Notes under the pieces: generated by a model
What the model was told of the DNA's origin: nothing
The model's database searches: none
Seen by the model: the letters and a program-made list of their open reading frames with translations, nothing else
In this document: positions 8,629-16,639 of the stretch, piece by piece
Layout of the letters: the number at the start of each line of letters is the position of its first letter
Position numbering within the stretch: position 1 is the first letter of the stretch
Program-made: the position numbers and the translations under genes
Origin: Pseudomonadota bacterium
Lineage (GTDB): Bacteria; Pseudomonadota; Alphaproteobacteria; Acetobacterales; Acetobacteraceae
DNA length: 64,000 nucleotides
NCBI GenBank assembly: GCA_021845595.1
Contig: JAJZVV010000009.1
Coordinates: 114,076-178,075 of the forward strand
Reading direction: 5' to 3'

Positions 8629-11600
8629 ATGCCGACAATTCCGCAGCTGCCGGTCGCCTCGTCGGTCACGTCGACCGACGAACTGCCCGTCAATCAGTCT
8701 GGCGTGACGCGCGCGGTGACCGTCGGCACGCTGCTCGGCGGCGCGCAGCCATCGATCCTTCTGCCAAGCGGGACCTTGCTTGGCCGCGCCAGCAGCGGCA
8801 CCGGCGCGGCCGAACCGATCACGATCGGCACCGGCTTGGCCATGGTGAATGGCGGCCTCATCGCCACCGGCAACGAGATCGGCGGCTTTCCCACTCTCGC
8901 CGCGCTGACTCTCGCCGACTATGCGGTGGTGAGCCATGGCGGAAGCCCGGCGCTGTTGCCGCTCGCCGCGCTCAGCGGGCTGTTCCAGGCCGGCGCCAAC
9001 ATCGCCATCAGCAACGGCACGATTTCGGCGAACTTCCCCGTTGCGGGCGCGGGCGTGCCGGGCGCGGTGATGGCTGGCACCGGCTTGGCGCTCGCGGCGA
9101 ACGGCGCGCTCTCGGTCGTGTTCGGGTCCGTCTCCGGCACCGCGGCCGCGGGCAATGACCCCCGCCTGGCGGGCGCTTTGCAGGCCGGCAACAATCTCGC
9201 CGATCTGGCGAATGCGGCGTCCGCGCGCGGCAATCTCGGCCTCGGCGGCTTGGCGGTGCAGAACCCGACTGCGGTGGCGATCACCGGCGGGGCCATCGGC
9301 GGCGCCGACGTCTCCTCGGCGACGGTCGCCACGGGTGCTGTCGGGTCGAAGCCGCGCAGTCTCGCCGCGCGCTTCGCTGACACCGTCAATATCAACGATT
9401 TCGGCCTTGCCCGCGACGGCATCACCGACGATAGCCCGAAAGTCGCCGCGGCGGTGGCGGCGGCGAAGGGCGGGCGGCTCTATGTTCCCGCCGGCGGACC
9501 GATCCTGCTCGGCGGCGCGGCCCAGGTCGTGTTGCAGAACATCGCCATCATCGGCGATGGTGTCGCGGACATGGGCTATCCCTACGGCCATGTCGGCAGC
9601 CAGTTCTGGATCCGCGGTGCGGCCGAGTTGACCACGGCGGTGGACAACCCAGCTGGCAGCACGACGCTCGCCGTGCCGGGCACGACCGGCATCGTCGCCG
9701 GCATGCTGGTCTCGAGTGGGGCCATCTTCGCCCGTCCGACGACGGTGACGGCGGTCTCCGGCAATACGGTGACGCTGAGCACGCCGACGCTCGCCGACCT
9801 GCCGACCGGCAGCCTGGTGTGGTTCGCCAATCCGCTCTCGCCCTTTGCGCTCGGCAGCGACGTCACCATCGAGGGCGTGAATTTCCTCTGGCCCGATCAG
9901 GTGGACCAGCCCTCGGCACCGATCGCCTATCCGCCGCTGTTCTCGGCCATTCCCGGCTCGGCGCAGCAGGTGACCAACATCACCTTCGCTAACCTGCAAG
10001 TGACGAACGCCTACGACTTCCTGACCACCGGGCAGTTCGCGCCCGGCAACTGGACGGTCGTCGCCGGCATGACGATCCGCGGTTGCCGCATCTGCGCCAT
10101 CAATACGTGCCTGACGCTGCCGATGGTGCCGGATATCGTCTATATCTCGGACACGCAGTTCAGCTACGGCGTGTTCGAGGCCGAGTATCTCCACTATTTC
10201 GGCGGCGGCACGAAGGCGCAGACGAGTTCCACGGCCACCGTCGCCACCGACGCGCCGGCCGGCTCGACGACGGTGACGCTGACCAGCGCGAGCGGGATCG
10301 CCGCCGGCATGAGCGTGTCCGGTTCCGGCATGCCGGCGGGCCAGAGCGTCGCCTCGGTTGCCGGCAACACCCTGACCCTGAGCCTGGCCACCATCGCCGA
10401 CTGCCCCGCGGCCACGACGCTCACCTTCGTCGGTCAGACCTACTATCTGAAGACCTACACGGCGAATTTCGGCACCTGGCTGCTGGTGCCCGGGAATGGC
10501 ACCGCGAGCGCCGTTTCGACGCCGAGCAATGATGGCATCCAGGGCAGCAACAACTATGTATTCGGGCCGCGCTACGGCGTGCATGTCGATGGTGGCAATC
10601 TTGCATTGCTGCGGCTCGCGAATACGGGGTTCGATCAGGTCGGCACCATTCTGCTGTGCGAGAATGGCGGCACCACCTGGGACGTGCAGTTCAGCGATTT
10701 CGTCGCCTACGGGCTCATCGGCACCGCCCCGAACCAGCCGGTGCCGCTGTTCTCGATCCAGAACCCACCGCCCGCCGGGGCTGGTGCCAACGCCCGGCTG
10801 ACCGTGACGGGTATGGAGGTGGGGTTCTGCTCCGGCACCGTCTTCGACATCGCCGGCGCCAACCTGCTGGACATCGCGATCACGAACAGCAAGCTGGTCT
10901 ACTACGCCAACACGGCGATCCCGGGGCCGTACTACGCCGCGCGCATCAACGCACCCAATGCGCGCTTTCTGTTCGTCGGCAATGAGGTCACGGCCGAGAC
11001 CGGAGGCAATACTGGCGTGCGGGTCGAGGCGGTGGCCGTGGCCACGATCGCCGGCAACAGCTTCGCCGGGCTTGCCGCGCCGGTCGACATCGAGACCACC
11101 GCCGGGGCCGTGATGCTGGGGGCGAACACGAGCGTCAATACGACCGGGCCGTCCTCGATCATCGGCATCGGCACGGTCAATGTGAAAGACGTCGGTAATG
11201 GCTGGGACAAGCCGAATCTCTCCTACAACGCGGTAGAGACCGCCTGGCGGGCGAATGCGGTCAACGGCCTGCAGGTCAATCCCGGCGCCAGCGGCACCGG
11301 TGCGGCGTTGCTGGCGCATGGAGCCGATGCCAACGTCCAGCTCTATATCGGTGGGCAGGGCACGATGCCGGTCTCCGTGCTCACCCGGCAATCCATCGAG
11401 CAGTTCCGCGTCGCCGACAGCATCGGCGCGACGAACTTCGTCGTCGCCAGCGGCGGCACAGCGGCGCTCCCTGCGACGCTCGGTGTCGGCGGCACGGCGG
11501 CCGATGTCGGCCTGGCGGTCAGCGGGATGGGCAGCGGCGCGACGCTGCTCGGCAGCGCCAGCTCGCCGGTGGCGCTCGTCGGCGCCGTGGCCGAGCGCGC

Positions 11601-11883
11601 CTACAGCGTGCAGGTGCCGGTGAGCGGCGCGGCGATCACGGTGCCGGACACGATCAGCCTGCTCCAGCTCAATCCCGCCGGGCCGCTCGCCAGCCTCGCC
11701 GTGACCCTGCCGGCCCAGCCGGTGGACGGGCAGGTCGTCGCGATCGCCACGACCCAGACGATCACCGCCCTCGTGCTGTCCGCCAATGCCGGACAGACCC
11801 TGCTCGGCGCCCCCAGCACGCTCGCGGCCAACACCGCGATCGAGTTCCGTTTCCTGGGCAGCACCTGGTTTCGCAAACAGTGA
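8629..11883 (+). CDS. Tail spike 2: large beta-helix protein with inserted repeats
   Basis: 1084 aa. The first 80 residues are a paralogue of the anchor of the preceding spike (Q-L-P, T-D-E-L-P, Q-S-G-V-T-R-A, L-P-S-G-T-L-L-G). The beta-helix entry motif F-G-L-A-R-D-G-I-T-D-D-S is at about residues 257-268. Two similar modules interrupt the helix, at about residues 337-400 and 531-602; each has N/D-x-P-A-G-S-T-T-x-x-x, then G-I-x-A-G-M, then G-N-T-x-T-L-S. The C-terminal 200 residues look like a separate beta domain. It probably recognises a different surface glycan from spike 1, or serves as the second protein of a branched spike complex. Confidence 0.75.
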   Translation: MPTIPQLPVASSVTSTDELPVNQSGVTRAVTVGTLLGGAQPSILLPSGTLLGRASSGTGAAEPITIGTGLAMVNGGLIATGNEIGGFPTLAALTLADYAVVSHGGSPALLPLAALSGLFQAGANIAISNGTISANFPVAGAGVPGAVMAGTGLALAANGALSVVFGSVSGTAAAGNDPRLAGALQAGNNLADLANAASARGNLGLGGLAVQNPTAVAITGGAIGGADVSSATVATGAVGSKPRSLAARFADTVNINDFGLARDGITDDSPKVAAAVAAAKGGRLYVPAGGPILLGGAAQVVLQNIAIIGDGVADMGYPYGHVGSQFWIRGAAELTTAVDNPAGSTTLAVPGTTGIVAGMLVSSGAIFARPTTVTAVSGNTVTLSTPTLADLPTGSLVWFANPLSPFALGSDVTIEGVNFLWPDQVDQPSAPIAYPPLFSAIPGSAQQVTNITFANLQVTNAYDFLTTGQFAPGNWTVVAGMTIRGCRICAINTCLTLPMVPDIVYISDTQFSYGVFEAEYLHYFGGGTKAQTSSTATVATDAPAGSTTVTLTSASGIAAGMSVSGSGMPAGQSVASVAGNTLTLSLATIADCPAATTLTFVGQTYYLKTYTANFGTWLLVPGNGTASAVSTPSNDGIQGSNNYVFGPRYGVHVDGGNLALLRLANTGFDQVGTILLCENGGTTWDVQFSDFVAYGLIGTAPNQPVPLFSIQNPPPAGAGANARLTVTGMEVGFCSGTVFDIAGANLLDIAITNSKLVYYANTAIPGPYYAARINAPNARFLFVGNEVTAETGGNTGVRVEAVAVATIAGNSFAGLAAPVDIETTAGAVMLGANTSVNTTGPSSIIGIGTVNVKDVGNGWDKPNLSYNAVETAWRANAVNGLQVNPGASGTGAALLAHGADANVQLYIGGQGTMPVSVLTRQSIEQFRVADSIGATNFVVASGGTAALPATLGVGGTAADVGLAVSGMGSGATLLGSASSPVALVGAVAERAYSVQVPVSGAAITVPDTISLLQLNPAGPLASLAVTLPAQPVDGQVVAIATTQTITALVLSANAGQTLLGAPSTLAANTAIEFRFLGSTWFRKQ

Positions 11884-11890
11884 GGACCTG

Positions 11891-14005
11891 ATGGCCAATT
11901 CCGTTCTTCCGGGCTGGCTCGCGCTCGGCACGATGACCGCCGACGGCGGCTTCAGCGAGCTCGTCGCGACCGGCTACGCGCGCCAGCCGATCGCCTTCGG
12001 TACGCTCGATCCGATCCGGGTCGCGAGCACCTGCGCCGGGCGCTTCGTCAGCGGTGGGCAGCCCTGGCCCAACGCGCTGGCAGCGGCTCTGTGCAACGCG
12101 CCGCAGGGCGGCGCGGTGTTGGCGATGTGGCAGATCGGGCGGGCGCGCGGTTTGACCGCGGCCAAGCCGTGGAGCTTCGGGCCGGGTGACGTCATCCTGC
12201 TGATCCCGGCCCTCGCCGGCGATGGCACGGCCGTGTTCGAGGCCGGCGCGGTTCTCGGCCGTAGCGACGCCGGGGCGGTGGTGACCGCCGGGACACGGGT
12301 CGCACTCGGCGGCGGCGTGCTGACGGCGGCGCCCGCGGCAAAGCCGGATGATGTCCGCCAGCGGCCGCCAGGTGGCAGCGACGACGCGGCGCGCGGCTAT
12401 CAGGCGGGCCAGCTGTGGCTCGGGCCGGATGGCACGCTCTATCAGGCGGCGGCAACGACCGCGGGCCTCCCGGCGATCTGGGCGCCTCAAGGCGGTTCGA
12501 GCGGCGGCTCCCTGGCCTATCCGACCGCCATCGCCGCGAATGTTCCCTTCATCGGCCTCGGCGCACGGCCGCTCGATGCGGTGCCAGTCGGTGCGGGCGG
12601 CTTTGCCTACGGGACGCGGCTGCTGGCCAGCGCCTACACTGGCGGCGCCTTCGATATCCAGCGCATGAGCGACAATGCCGTAAAGACCATCGGCTTCCTC
12701 AGCGACGGCAGCCTCGATACGCGCACGCTCGATGGGTTCCTCGCCGGCTCGGTCGGGCGCATCACGAAGTGGTACGACCAAAGCGGCAACGCCAACCATG
12801 CGACGCAGACGGCCGCGGCGAATGCCCCGACCATGGTGCCATTCCGTCAGCTCGGCAATGCCCGCAGCGTGATGTTCGATGCACGTCCCGAGGGCACCGG
12901 CACCGAGCCACCCTGCGGACCGACACAAACCGTCCTGAACGTCCCTTCGTCGGTGGCGCTCGCCGGCAACGCGCTCTCGGTCTACACCGTTGGTGGGTTC
13001 GTCTCGGGCGGTCACAACAGCGCCCTGTGCGCGCTGAGCGATGCCAACGGCCACCAGTTGATCATCGGCGCCAACTATCAATGGTCGTCCGCAACCGCGG
13101 CCTCAGGCGTCGTCGCGCTCGGCGGCGGCCCGGCCGCCTTCGGTCCGGGGCTCGGCGCGATGGATACGCCGAATGTCGTGAGCCTCATCTCCGGCGCGTC
13201 GTCGGCCAGTCTTTATCATAACGACGCGAGCGGGAGCGGTCGTCTCGCTATCGGTACCATCAATGGCGGAACGCTCGGCGCGGCTTCGTTCGGGTCGGCA
13301 ATGGGGTTCGTCGATCTTGCGGCGGTGATCGCGTACCCGGCCGCGCATACGGCGCCGCAGCAGAGCGGTGTGCTGGGCGGTCTCTATACATTGTTCGGCA
13401 TCTCGCCGCAGCTGCGCGACGTCGTCGTCGCCGACGGCGACAGCCACACCGACAGCTACGGCGCAAGCTTCCAGCAGACCTGGCCGCGTAAGATGTGGCG
13501 GATGCTGGACCAGCCCACGCTCGGCCTGACCAACACGGCCGTTTATGGCGAGACCGCCGCCGCCCGGCTGGCGAATTTCTCGGCCGACGTCGCCCCGGCG
13601 CTCGCTCGCCCGGCTCGCAACAAGGTCGCGATGCTGTTCGCCGGGTGGAACGATATCGTTACTGGTACGAACCCGGCGGCAATTGTCGGCATCTATCGCC
13701 AATATGCCAGCCTTGTGCATCAGTCCGGCGCTCGGTTCCTCGTCGTGGCTTCACCGCTTCGGGGCGCGAGCCCAGCGCAACTCCAGTCGATGGCCGCACT
13801 GCGCGGCCTGCTGGCGCAGAACTGGGGCGAGTTCGCGGACGGGTTCATCGATCTCGCCGCTGCCAATCCGCAGTTCGCGCTGACGACGGGCTGGGGCAGC
13901 TACAGCCCCAACCTTTTCTTTGCGGACGATATCCACTTCAACGACCTTGGCTATTCGGCGATCGCGGCGGCAATGGCCGGGGCTGTGGCGCGGCTTCTTG
14001 TCTAG
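11891..14005 (+). CDS. Tail fibre with arabinofuranosidase-B/LamG-like and C-terminal SGNH-hydrolase domains
   Basis: 704 aa; ATG 11891 follows the previous stop by 7 nt. Residues 1 to about 180 look like a fibre attachment region. Residues about 240-500 resemble the beta-sandwich catalytic region of GH54 (AbfB) proteins, including G-A-F-D-I-Q-R and I-T-K-W-Y-D-Q-S-G-N-A-N-H-A-T. Residues about 510-704 carry the SGNH signature: G-D-S-H at 516-519 (nucleophile Ser518), a glycine in N-T-A-V-Y-G-E, G-W-N-D at 585-588, and D-D-I-H at 679-682 (catalytic Asp/His). It may de-esterify a host glycan. The stop codon TAG lies inside the palindrome that follows. Confidence 0.75.
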   Translation: MANSVLPGWLALGTMTADGGFSELVATGYARQPIAFGTLDPIRVASTCAGRFVSGGQPWPNALAAALCNAPQGGAVLAMWQIGRARGLTAAKPWSFGPGDVILLIPALAGDGTAVFEAGAVLGRSDAGAVVTAGTRVALGGGVLTAAPAAKPDDVRQRPPGGSDDAARGYQAGQLWLGPDGTLYQAAATTAGLPAIWAPQGGSSGGSLAYPTAIAANVPFIGLGARPLDAVPVGAGGFAYGTRLLASAYTGGAFDIQRMSDNAVKTIGFLSDGSLDTRTLDGFLAGSVGRITKWYDQSGNANHATQTAAANAPTMVPFRQLGNARSVMFDARPEGTGTEPPCGPTQTVLNVPSSVALAGNALSVYTVGGFVSGGHNSALCALSDANGHQLIIGANYQWSSATAASGVVALGGGPAAFGPGLGAMDTPNVVSLISGASSASLYHNDASGSGRLAIGTINGGTLGAASFGSAMGFVDLAAVIAYPAAHTAPQQSGVLGGLYTLFGISPQLRDVVVADGDSHTDSYGASFQQTWPRKMWRMLDQPTLGLTNTAVYGETAAARLANFSADVAPALARPARNKVAMLFAGWNDIVTGTNPAAIVGIYRQYASLVHQSGARFLVVASPLRGASPAQLQSMAALRGLLAQNWGEFADGFIDLAAANPQFALTTGWGSYSPNLFFADDIHFNDLGYSAIAAAMAGAVARLLV

Positions 14006-14067
14006 AGCAACCTCCGATCTGATTGAGCCGTTCCGGCTCGATCAGATCGGAGATAAGTTGCTCTAGA
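14001..14067. repeat. Long interrupted palindrome (CTAGAGCAAC ends)
   Basis: The ends TCTAGAGCAAC and GTTGCTCTAGA are perfect inverse complements. Inside them CTCCGATCTGAT (14012-14023) pairs with ATCAGATCGGAG (14041-14052), then a further 7-bp near-perfect stem closes on a 3-nt loop. The only clear bulge is ATAA at 14053-14056. The TAG stop of the upstream fibre gene is part of the left arm. It could act as a terminator or mRNA-stabilising hairpin, or be a dispersed palindromic repeat of the genome. Confidence 0.85.
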
Positions 14068-14078
14068 CTCATAGGTTT

Positions 14079-14131
14079 CTAGAGCACGACCGTCCGACCG
14101 GATGATTCCATCAGGTCGGACCGTGCTCTAG
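14079..14131. repeat. Second palindrome with related CTAGAGCA ends
   Basis: CTAGAGCACG (14079-14088) and GTCCGACC (14092-14099) pair with GGTCGGAC and CGTGCTCTAG on the right (14114-14131), leaving ACC unpaired and a loop of about 14 nt. It shares the outer CTAGAGCA/TGCTCTAG ends with the palindrome 12 nt upstream but has a different inner stem. This suggests one family of repeats with variable centres. Confidence 0.8.
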
Positions 14132-14334
14132 GGCAGCATCCCGTCAGATCGACCCCGCTGATGGGATGAACTTGCCCGATCTGGCAACGGTTTGAGGCGT
14201 GGTCGACGCGGGACCACCTGCGGACGACGGTGCGTCCTGGTTTTCGATCTGGCAGTTCGATGCCATCGGTCAAATCCGTCTGATGGCATGGATGCGGCGC
14301 GCGCAACTGCTCATTTTCGTGAGGAGAAGAGATC
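14132..14334. repeat. Gene-free stretch with further short inverted repeats
   Basis: No convincing gene is present here. CATCCCGTCAG (14137-14147) and CTGATGGGATG (14158-14168) form a hairpin with one mismatch. GTGGTC/GACCAC and GATGCCATC/GATGGCAT pairs follow further along. The region ends in a strong ribosome-binding site (gaggaga) for the next gene at 14335. With the two palindromes upstream it makes a gap of about 330 nt between the fibre gene and the lysis end of the module. Confidence 0.5.
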
Positions 14335-14709
14335 ATGGGATTGCAGAAGGAAATCGATCGGGACGCCACGGGCGTGCCGATGCGCTACTGGCATTTGGCG
14401 GCGCGGCAGGATTTCATCGACGCCAAGCGGATCGAGGTCACGTTTCTGGGCTTCGCCGACGAGGGGGCATACAAGGCCGGGCGCGCGTCGGCCGCGTCTC
14501 CGCTGCGCTATACGCTCGTTGCGGCGGATTTTCCGTCGGGGACCGACCTTCATGCCGTGAGCACGGCGATGCTCTACAGCGCGGTCAAGACGAAGGCAGC
14601 AGCGGCGGCGGCGGCGCAGCCGATGGCCAATCCGTCGCGGTTGCCCGATGTTCACGGCGTGGCGACGGACCCGGCTCTGGCGGATGCGGCCGATGCCGGT
14701 ATCGGTTGA
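14335..14709 (+). CDS. Hypothetical phage protein
   Basis: 124 aa, not recognised. A strong Shine-Dalgarno (gaggag) lies just upstream of the ATG. The first 60 residues have mixed alpha/beta character (R-Y-W-H-L-A-A-R, then V-T-F-L-G-F-A-D-E-G-A-Y-K-A-G). The second half contains an Ala-rich helix (about 82-97) and a polar tail. No membrane segment or signal peptide is visible. It lies between the fibre gene and the lysis genes on the same strand, so a minor structural or accessory role is possible, but no function can be given. Confidence 0.6.
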   Translation: MGLQKEIDRDATGVPMRYWHLAARQDFIDAKRIEVTFLGFADEGAYKAGRASAASPLRYTLVAADFPSGTDLHAVSTAMLYSAVKTKAAAAAAAQPMANPSRLPDVHGVATDPALADAADAGIG

Positions 14710-14763
14710 GCGCGGATGGACACATCCTGCAATGAGGGCTGGCCAGGGCAAGGAGCGCGAGCG

Positions 14764-15186
14764 ATGCGCGAGGTTTGCCAAATGAGCGGCGTCTTTCAGC
14801 AAATCGGCGAACTGGTGGCCAGCGTGCGCGCACTGCACGAGAAGATCGATCTCCGCCACGCGGCAGCGGAGAAGCAGAGCGAGTTGCTGCGCGCGGAGCT
14901 GCATGCGGTGACGTCCGACGTGCGCGCGCTGGAAACGAAGCATGATGGCGCGGTGACGTCGCTCGCCGGCGATGTCGCCAGGCTGCGCGAGGCGCAGCGC
15001 GATGTGCGTGAGTCGCTTCAGTCGCTCCGTGAGCCGGTCGCGGAAATGGCCGCATTGCGCGGCAAGGCGGTTGGCGCGGCGCTGGTCCTGGGCCCGCTGG
15101 GTGCGGTCGTGCTGTACGCCATGCCCCTGGTATGGCGGCTCGCGCGGCGGCTGCTGGAATTCTCGTTAGGTGTGAGTTTGCCATGA
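14764..15186 (+). CDS. Coiled-coil protein with C-terminal membrane helix (phage accessory, possibly lysis)
   Basis: 140 aa. ATG 14764 has a good AAGGAG 8 nt upstream; a second in-frame ATG at 14782 is possible. Residues about 10-95 form a long heptad-like helix (A-x-x-L-H-E-K-I, L-R-A-E-L, V-A-R-L-R-E-A-Q). One hydrophobic segment at about 103-125 is followed by an Arg-rich cytosolic flank. This resembles small DUF1515-like proteins of rhizobial phages. The stop overlaps the endolysin start (ATGA at 15183-15186), which suggests a part in lysis, perhaps as a pinholin- or spanin-like protein. Confidence 0.6.
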   Translation: MREVCQMSGVFQQIGELVASVRALHEKIDLRHAAAEKQSELLRAELHAVTSDVRALETKHDGAVTSLAGDVARLREAQRDVRESLQSLREPVAEMAALRGKAVGAALVLGPLGAVVLYAMPLVWRLARRLLEFSLGVSLP

Positions 15187-15716
15187 GCGGGTTCCCCTTC
15201 GCGTTCGCCAGCGTGATCGGGAACGAGGGTGGCTTCACCACGGACCCGTCCGATCCCGGCAACTGGACGGGTGGTCAGTCGGGACGGGGAATCCTGCGAG
15301 GCACGAAATTCGGCATCAGCGCCGCCGCGTTCCCGACCCTCGATATCGGCTCACTCACCCTCGATCAGGCGAGAGCGATCTATCGCCTGCGCTACTGGGC
15401 ACCGGTCTGTGCCGAGAGCATGCCGCCGCCACTGGCGCTGCTCGTCTTCGACGCGGCGGTGAACAGTGGCGTGCGGCGCGCGGCACTGCTCGTGCAGGAG
15501 ACGGTGGGCGTGGTCGCAGACGGTCTGATCGGGCCCGCGAGCCTGGCGGCGATCGAGCGCCGGGTGGCGCAGGCCGATCTGGAGTGGCTGTGCGCCGAGT
15601 TTCTCGCGCGGCGGCTGCTGTTCATGGCCGGTCTGGCGGAGTGGCGCCGCTTCGGTCCCGGCTGGGCGCGGCGGCTTTGTCGGCTCCCTTTCCAGGCGAT
15701 GCGGACCGCGGCCTGA
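15183..15716 (+). CDS. Phage endolysin, glycoside hydrolase family 108 muramidase
   Basis: 177 aa, start set by the ATGA overlap. The N-terminus has the GH108 motif N-E-G-G-F at residues 14-18 with Glu15 as the expected catalytic acid, followed by D-P-x-D-P-G-N-W-T-G-G and G-T-K-F-G-I-S. The C-terminal half matches the peptidoglycan-binding helical domain usually paired with GH108 (F-D-A-A-V-N-S-G, then D-G-L-I-G-P). It would cleave the glycan backbone of peptidoglycan. No signal peptide is evident, so a holin or other export route is needed; a holin-like gene follows 25 nt later. Confidence 0.85.
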   Translation: MSGFPFAFASVIGNEGGFTTDPSDPGNWTGGQSGRGILRGTKFGISAAAFPTLDIGSLTLDQARAIYRLRYWAPVCAESMPPPLALLVFDAAVNSGVRRAALLVQETVGVVADGLIGPASLAAIERRVAQADLEWLCAEFLARRLLFMAGLAEWRRFGPGWARRLCRLPFQAMRTAA

Positions 15717-15741
15717 GGGCTTCGAATAACTTGGAGAGACG

Positions 15742-16113
15742 ATGATGACCCGGATACTGGAGACGGCGATCCTGCCGTGGCTGTTCGCCTTTGCCACCGC
15801 CTTGGCCCCGGCGCTGTTCGCCCTGGCCCTGGTCTGGCTCCGCCAGCACCATATCAGCACCACCCTCCTTGCCGCCGCCGGACAAGCCGCGGGCGAGGCC
15901 TACAAGCAGATGGTCAGCGCCGGCACCCCGGTCACCGACGCGGCGTCACTGAACGCCGCCGTCGCTGCGGGTGTGGAACAGATGCTGGCAAACCTCCCCG
16001 CAGCGATGGACCGGGCAAAGATGACGCCCGCCGCGGCCGCGGCGATGGTGTCGGGGGAACTCGGCAGGCTGCTGGCGATCGACCCGACCGTCGGCGTCGG
16101 GGGCGCCAAATAG
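15742..16113 (+). CDS. Holin-like small membrane protein
   Basis: 123 aa, with a ggagag ribosome-binding site before tandem ATG codons. One strong transmembrane segment (about residues 9-33, L-P-W-L-F-A-F-A-T-A-L-A-P-A-L-F-A-L) is followed by an amphipathic, Ala-rich helical domain. The size, the single N-terminal membrane helix and the place right after the endolysin fit a phage holin of the LL-H type, but holins are too diverse to name the class. It is the last gene of the module and is followed by an intrinsic terminator. Confidence 0.6.
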   Translation: MMTRILETAILPWLFAFATALAPALFALALVWLRQHHISTTLLAAAGQAAGEAYKQMVSAGTPVTDAASLNAAVAAGVEQMLANLPAAMDRAKMTPAAAAAMVSGELGRLLAIDPTVGVGGAK

Positions 16114-16148
16114 GCGTTCTGCGAAGCAGCCGGGGGATCGAATTGCCG

Positions 16149-16182
16149 CGGCGAGGTCCTGAGGGGCCTCGCCGGTTTTTTT
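16149..16182 (+). terminator. Rho-independent terminator after the phage module
   Basis: CGGCGAGG (16149-16156) and CCTCGCCG (16167-16174) form a perfect 8-bp stem with a 10-nt loop, followed by a run of seven T (16176-16182). It closes the holin transcript and separates the phage genes from the yggT promoter region. Confidence 0.9.
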
Positions 16183-16309
16183 GTCGCGCGTTTGTTACGA
16201 TTTCGAACGGTTGGCCGTGGTTGCGCCGTCGGCGCGAGCCGGCTAGACGAACACGGCTAGAAGGGGCGCGGCTTCGCGCGTCCTCCCTCAACGAGCGACA
16301 ACCATCCCC

Positions 16310-16612
16310 ATGAACGCACTCTTCTGGCTGATCTCCGAACTGATCAGGCTCTACTTCTGGGCCGTGATCCTGGCCGCGGTGATGAGCAACCTGATTGCCT
16401 TCAATGTGCTCGACACGCGGAACCGGCTGGTCTGGACGGTGGCGGATTTTCTCTACCGCATTACCGAGCCGGCGCTGCGACCGATCCGATCGATGCTGCC
16501 GAATTTCGGTGGCATCGATATCAGCCCGATCATTCTCATTCTCCTGTTGCAGGCCCTGCAGATGCTGCTTTCCGAGGCGCAGATGGCGCTCTGGCGGCAG
16601 GGCATGTATTGA
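16310..16612 (+). CDS. yggT: YggT family membrane protein
   Basis: 100 aa with two hydrophobic segments (about 14-35 and 70-90) separated by the family signature with P-A-L-R-P-I-R near residues 54-60 and a downstream D-I-S-P-I-I. YggT proteins are small inner-membrane proteins linked in other bacteria to osmotic tolerance and cell division or chloroplast nucleoid partition; the biochemical role is unclear. It is followed 27 nt later by a DUF167 gene, a common pairing in proteobacteria. Confidence 0.85.
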   Translation: MNALFWLISELIRLYFWAVILAAVMSNLIAFNVLDTRNRLVWTVADFLYRITEPALRPIRSMLPNFGGIDISPIILILLLQALQMLLSEAQMALWRQGMY

Positions 16613-16639
16613 GAGCGCGGTGATCATCGGGTCCGGACG

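Noticed and set aside
5970..8693. Very long open frame on the minus strand (about 907 codons) opposite tail spike 1
   Set aside because: Its translation is Arg/Gly/Ala/Asp-rich without any domain pattern; it mirrors the GC-rich third positions of the plus-strand spike gene, whose beta-helix motifs are clear.
8605..11931. Minus-strand open frame of about 1100 codons opposite tail spike 2
   Set aside because: Same reason: low-complexity Arg/Gly/Asp composition, no ribosome-binding site or motif, fully antisense to a recognisable gene.
14079..14369. Minus-strand open frame of 96 codons across the palindromes
   Set aside because: It arises from palindromic sequence, has no family resemblance and overlaps the ribosome-binding site and start of the next gene.
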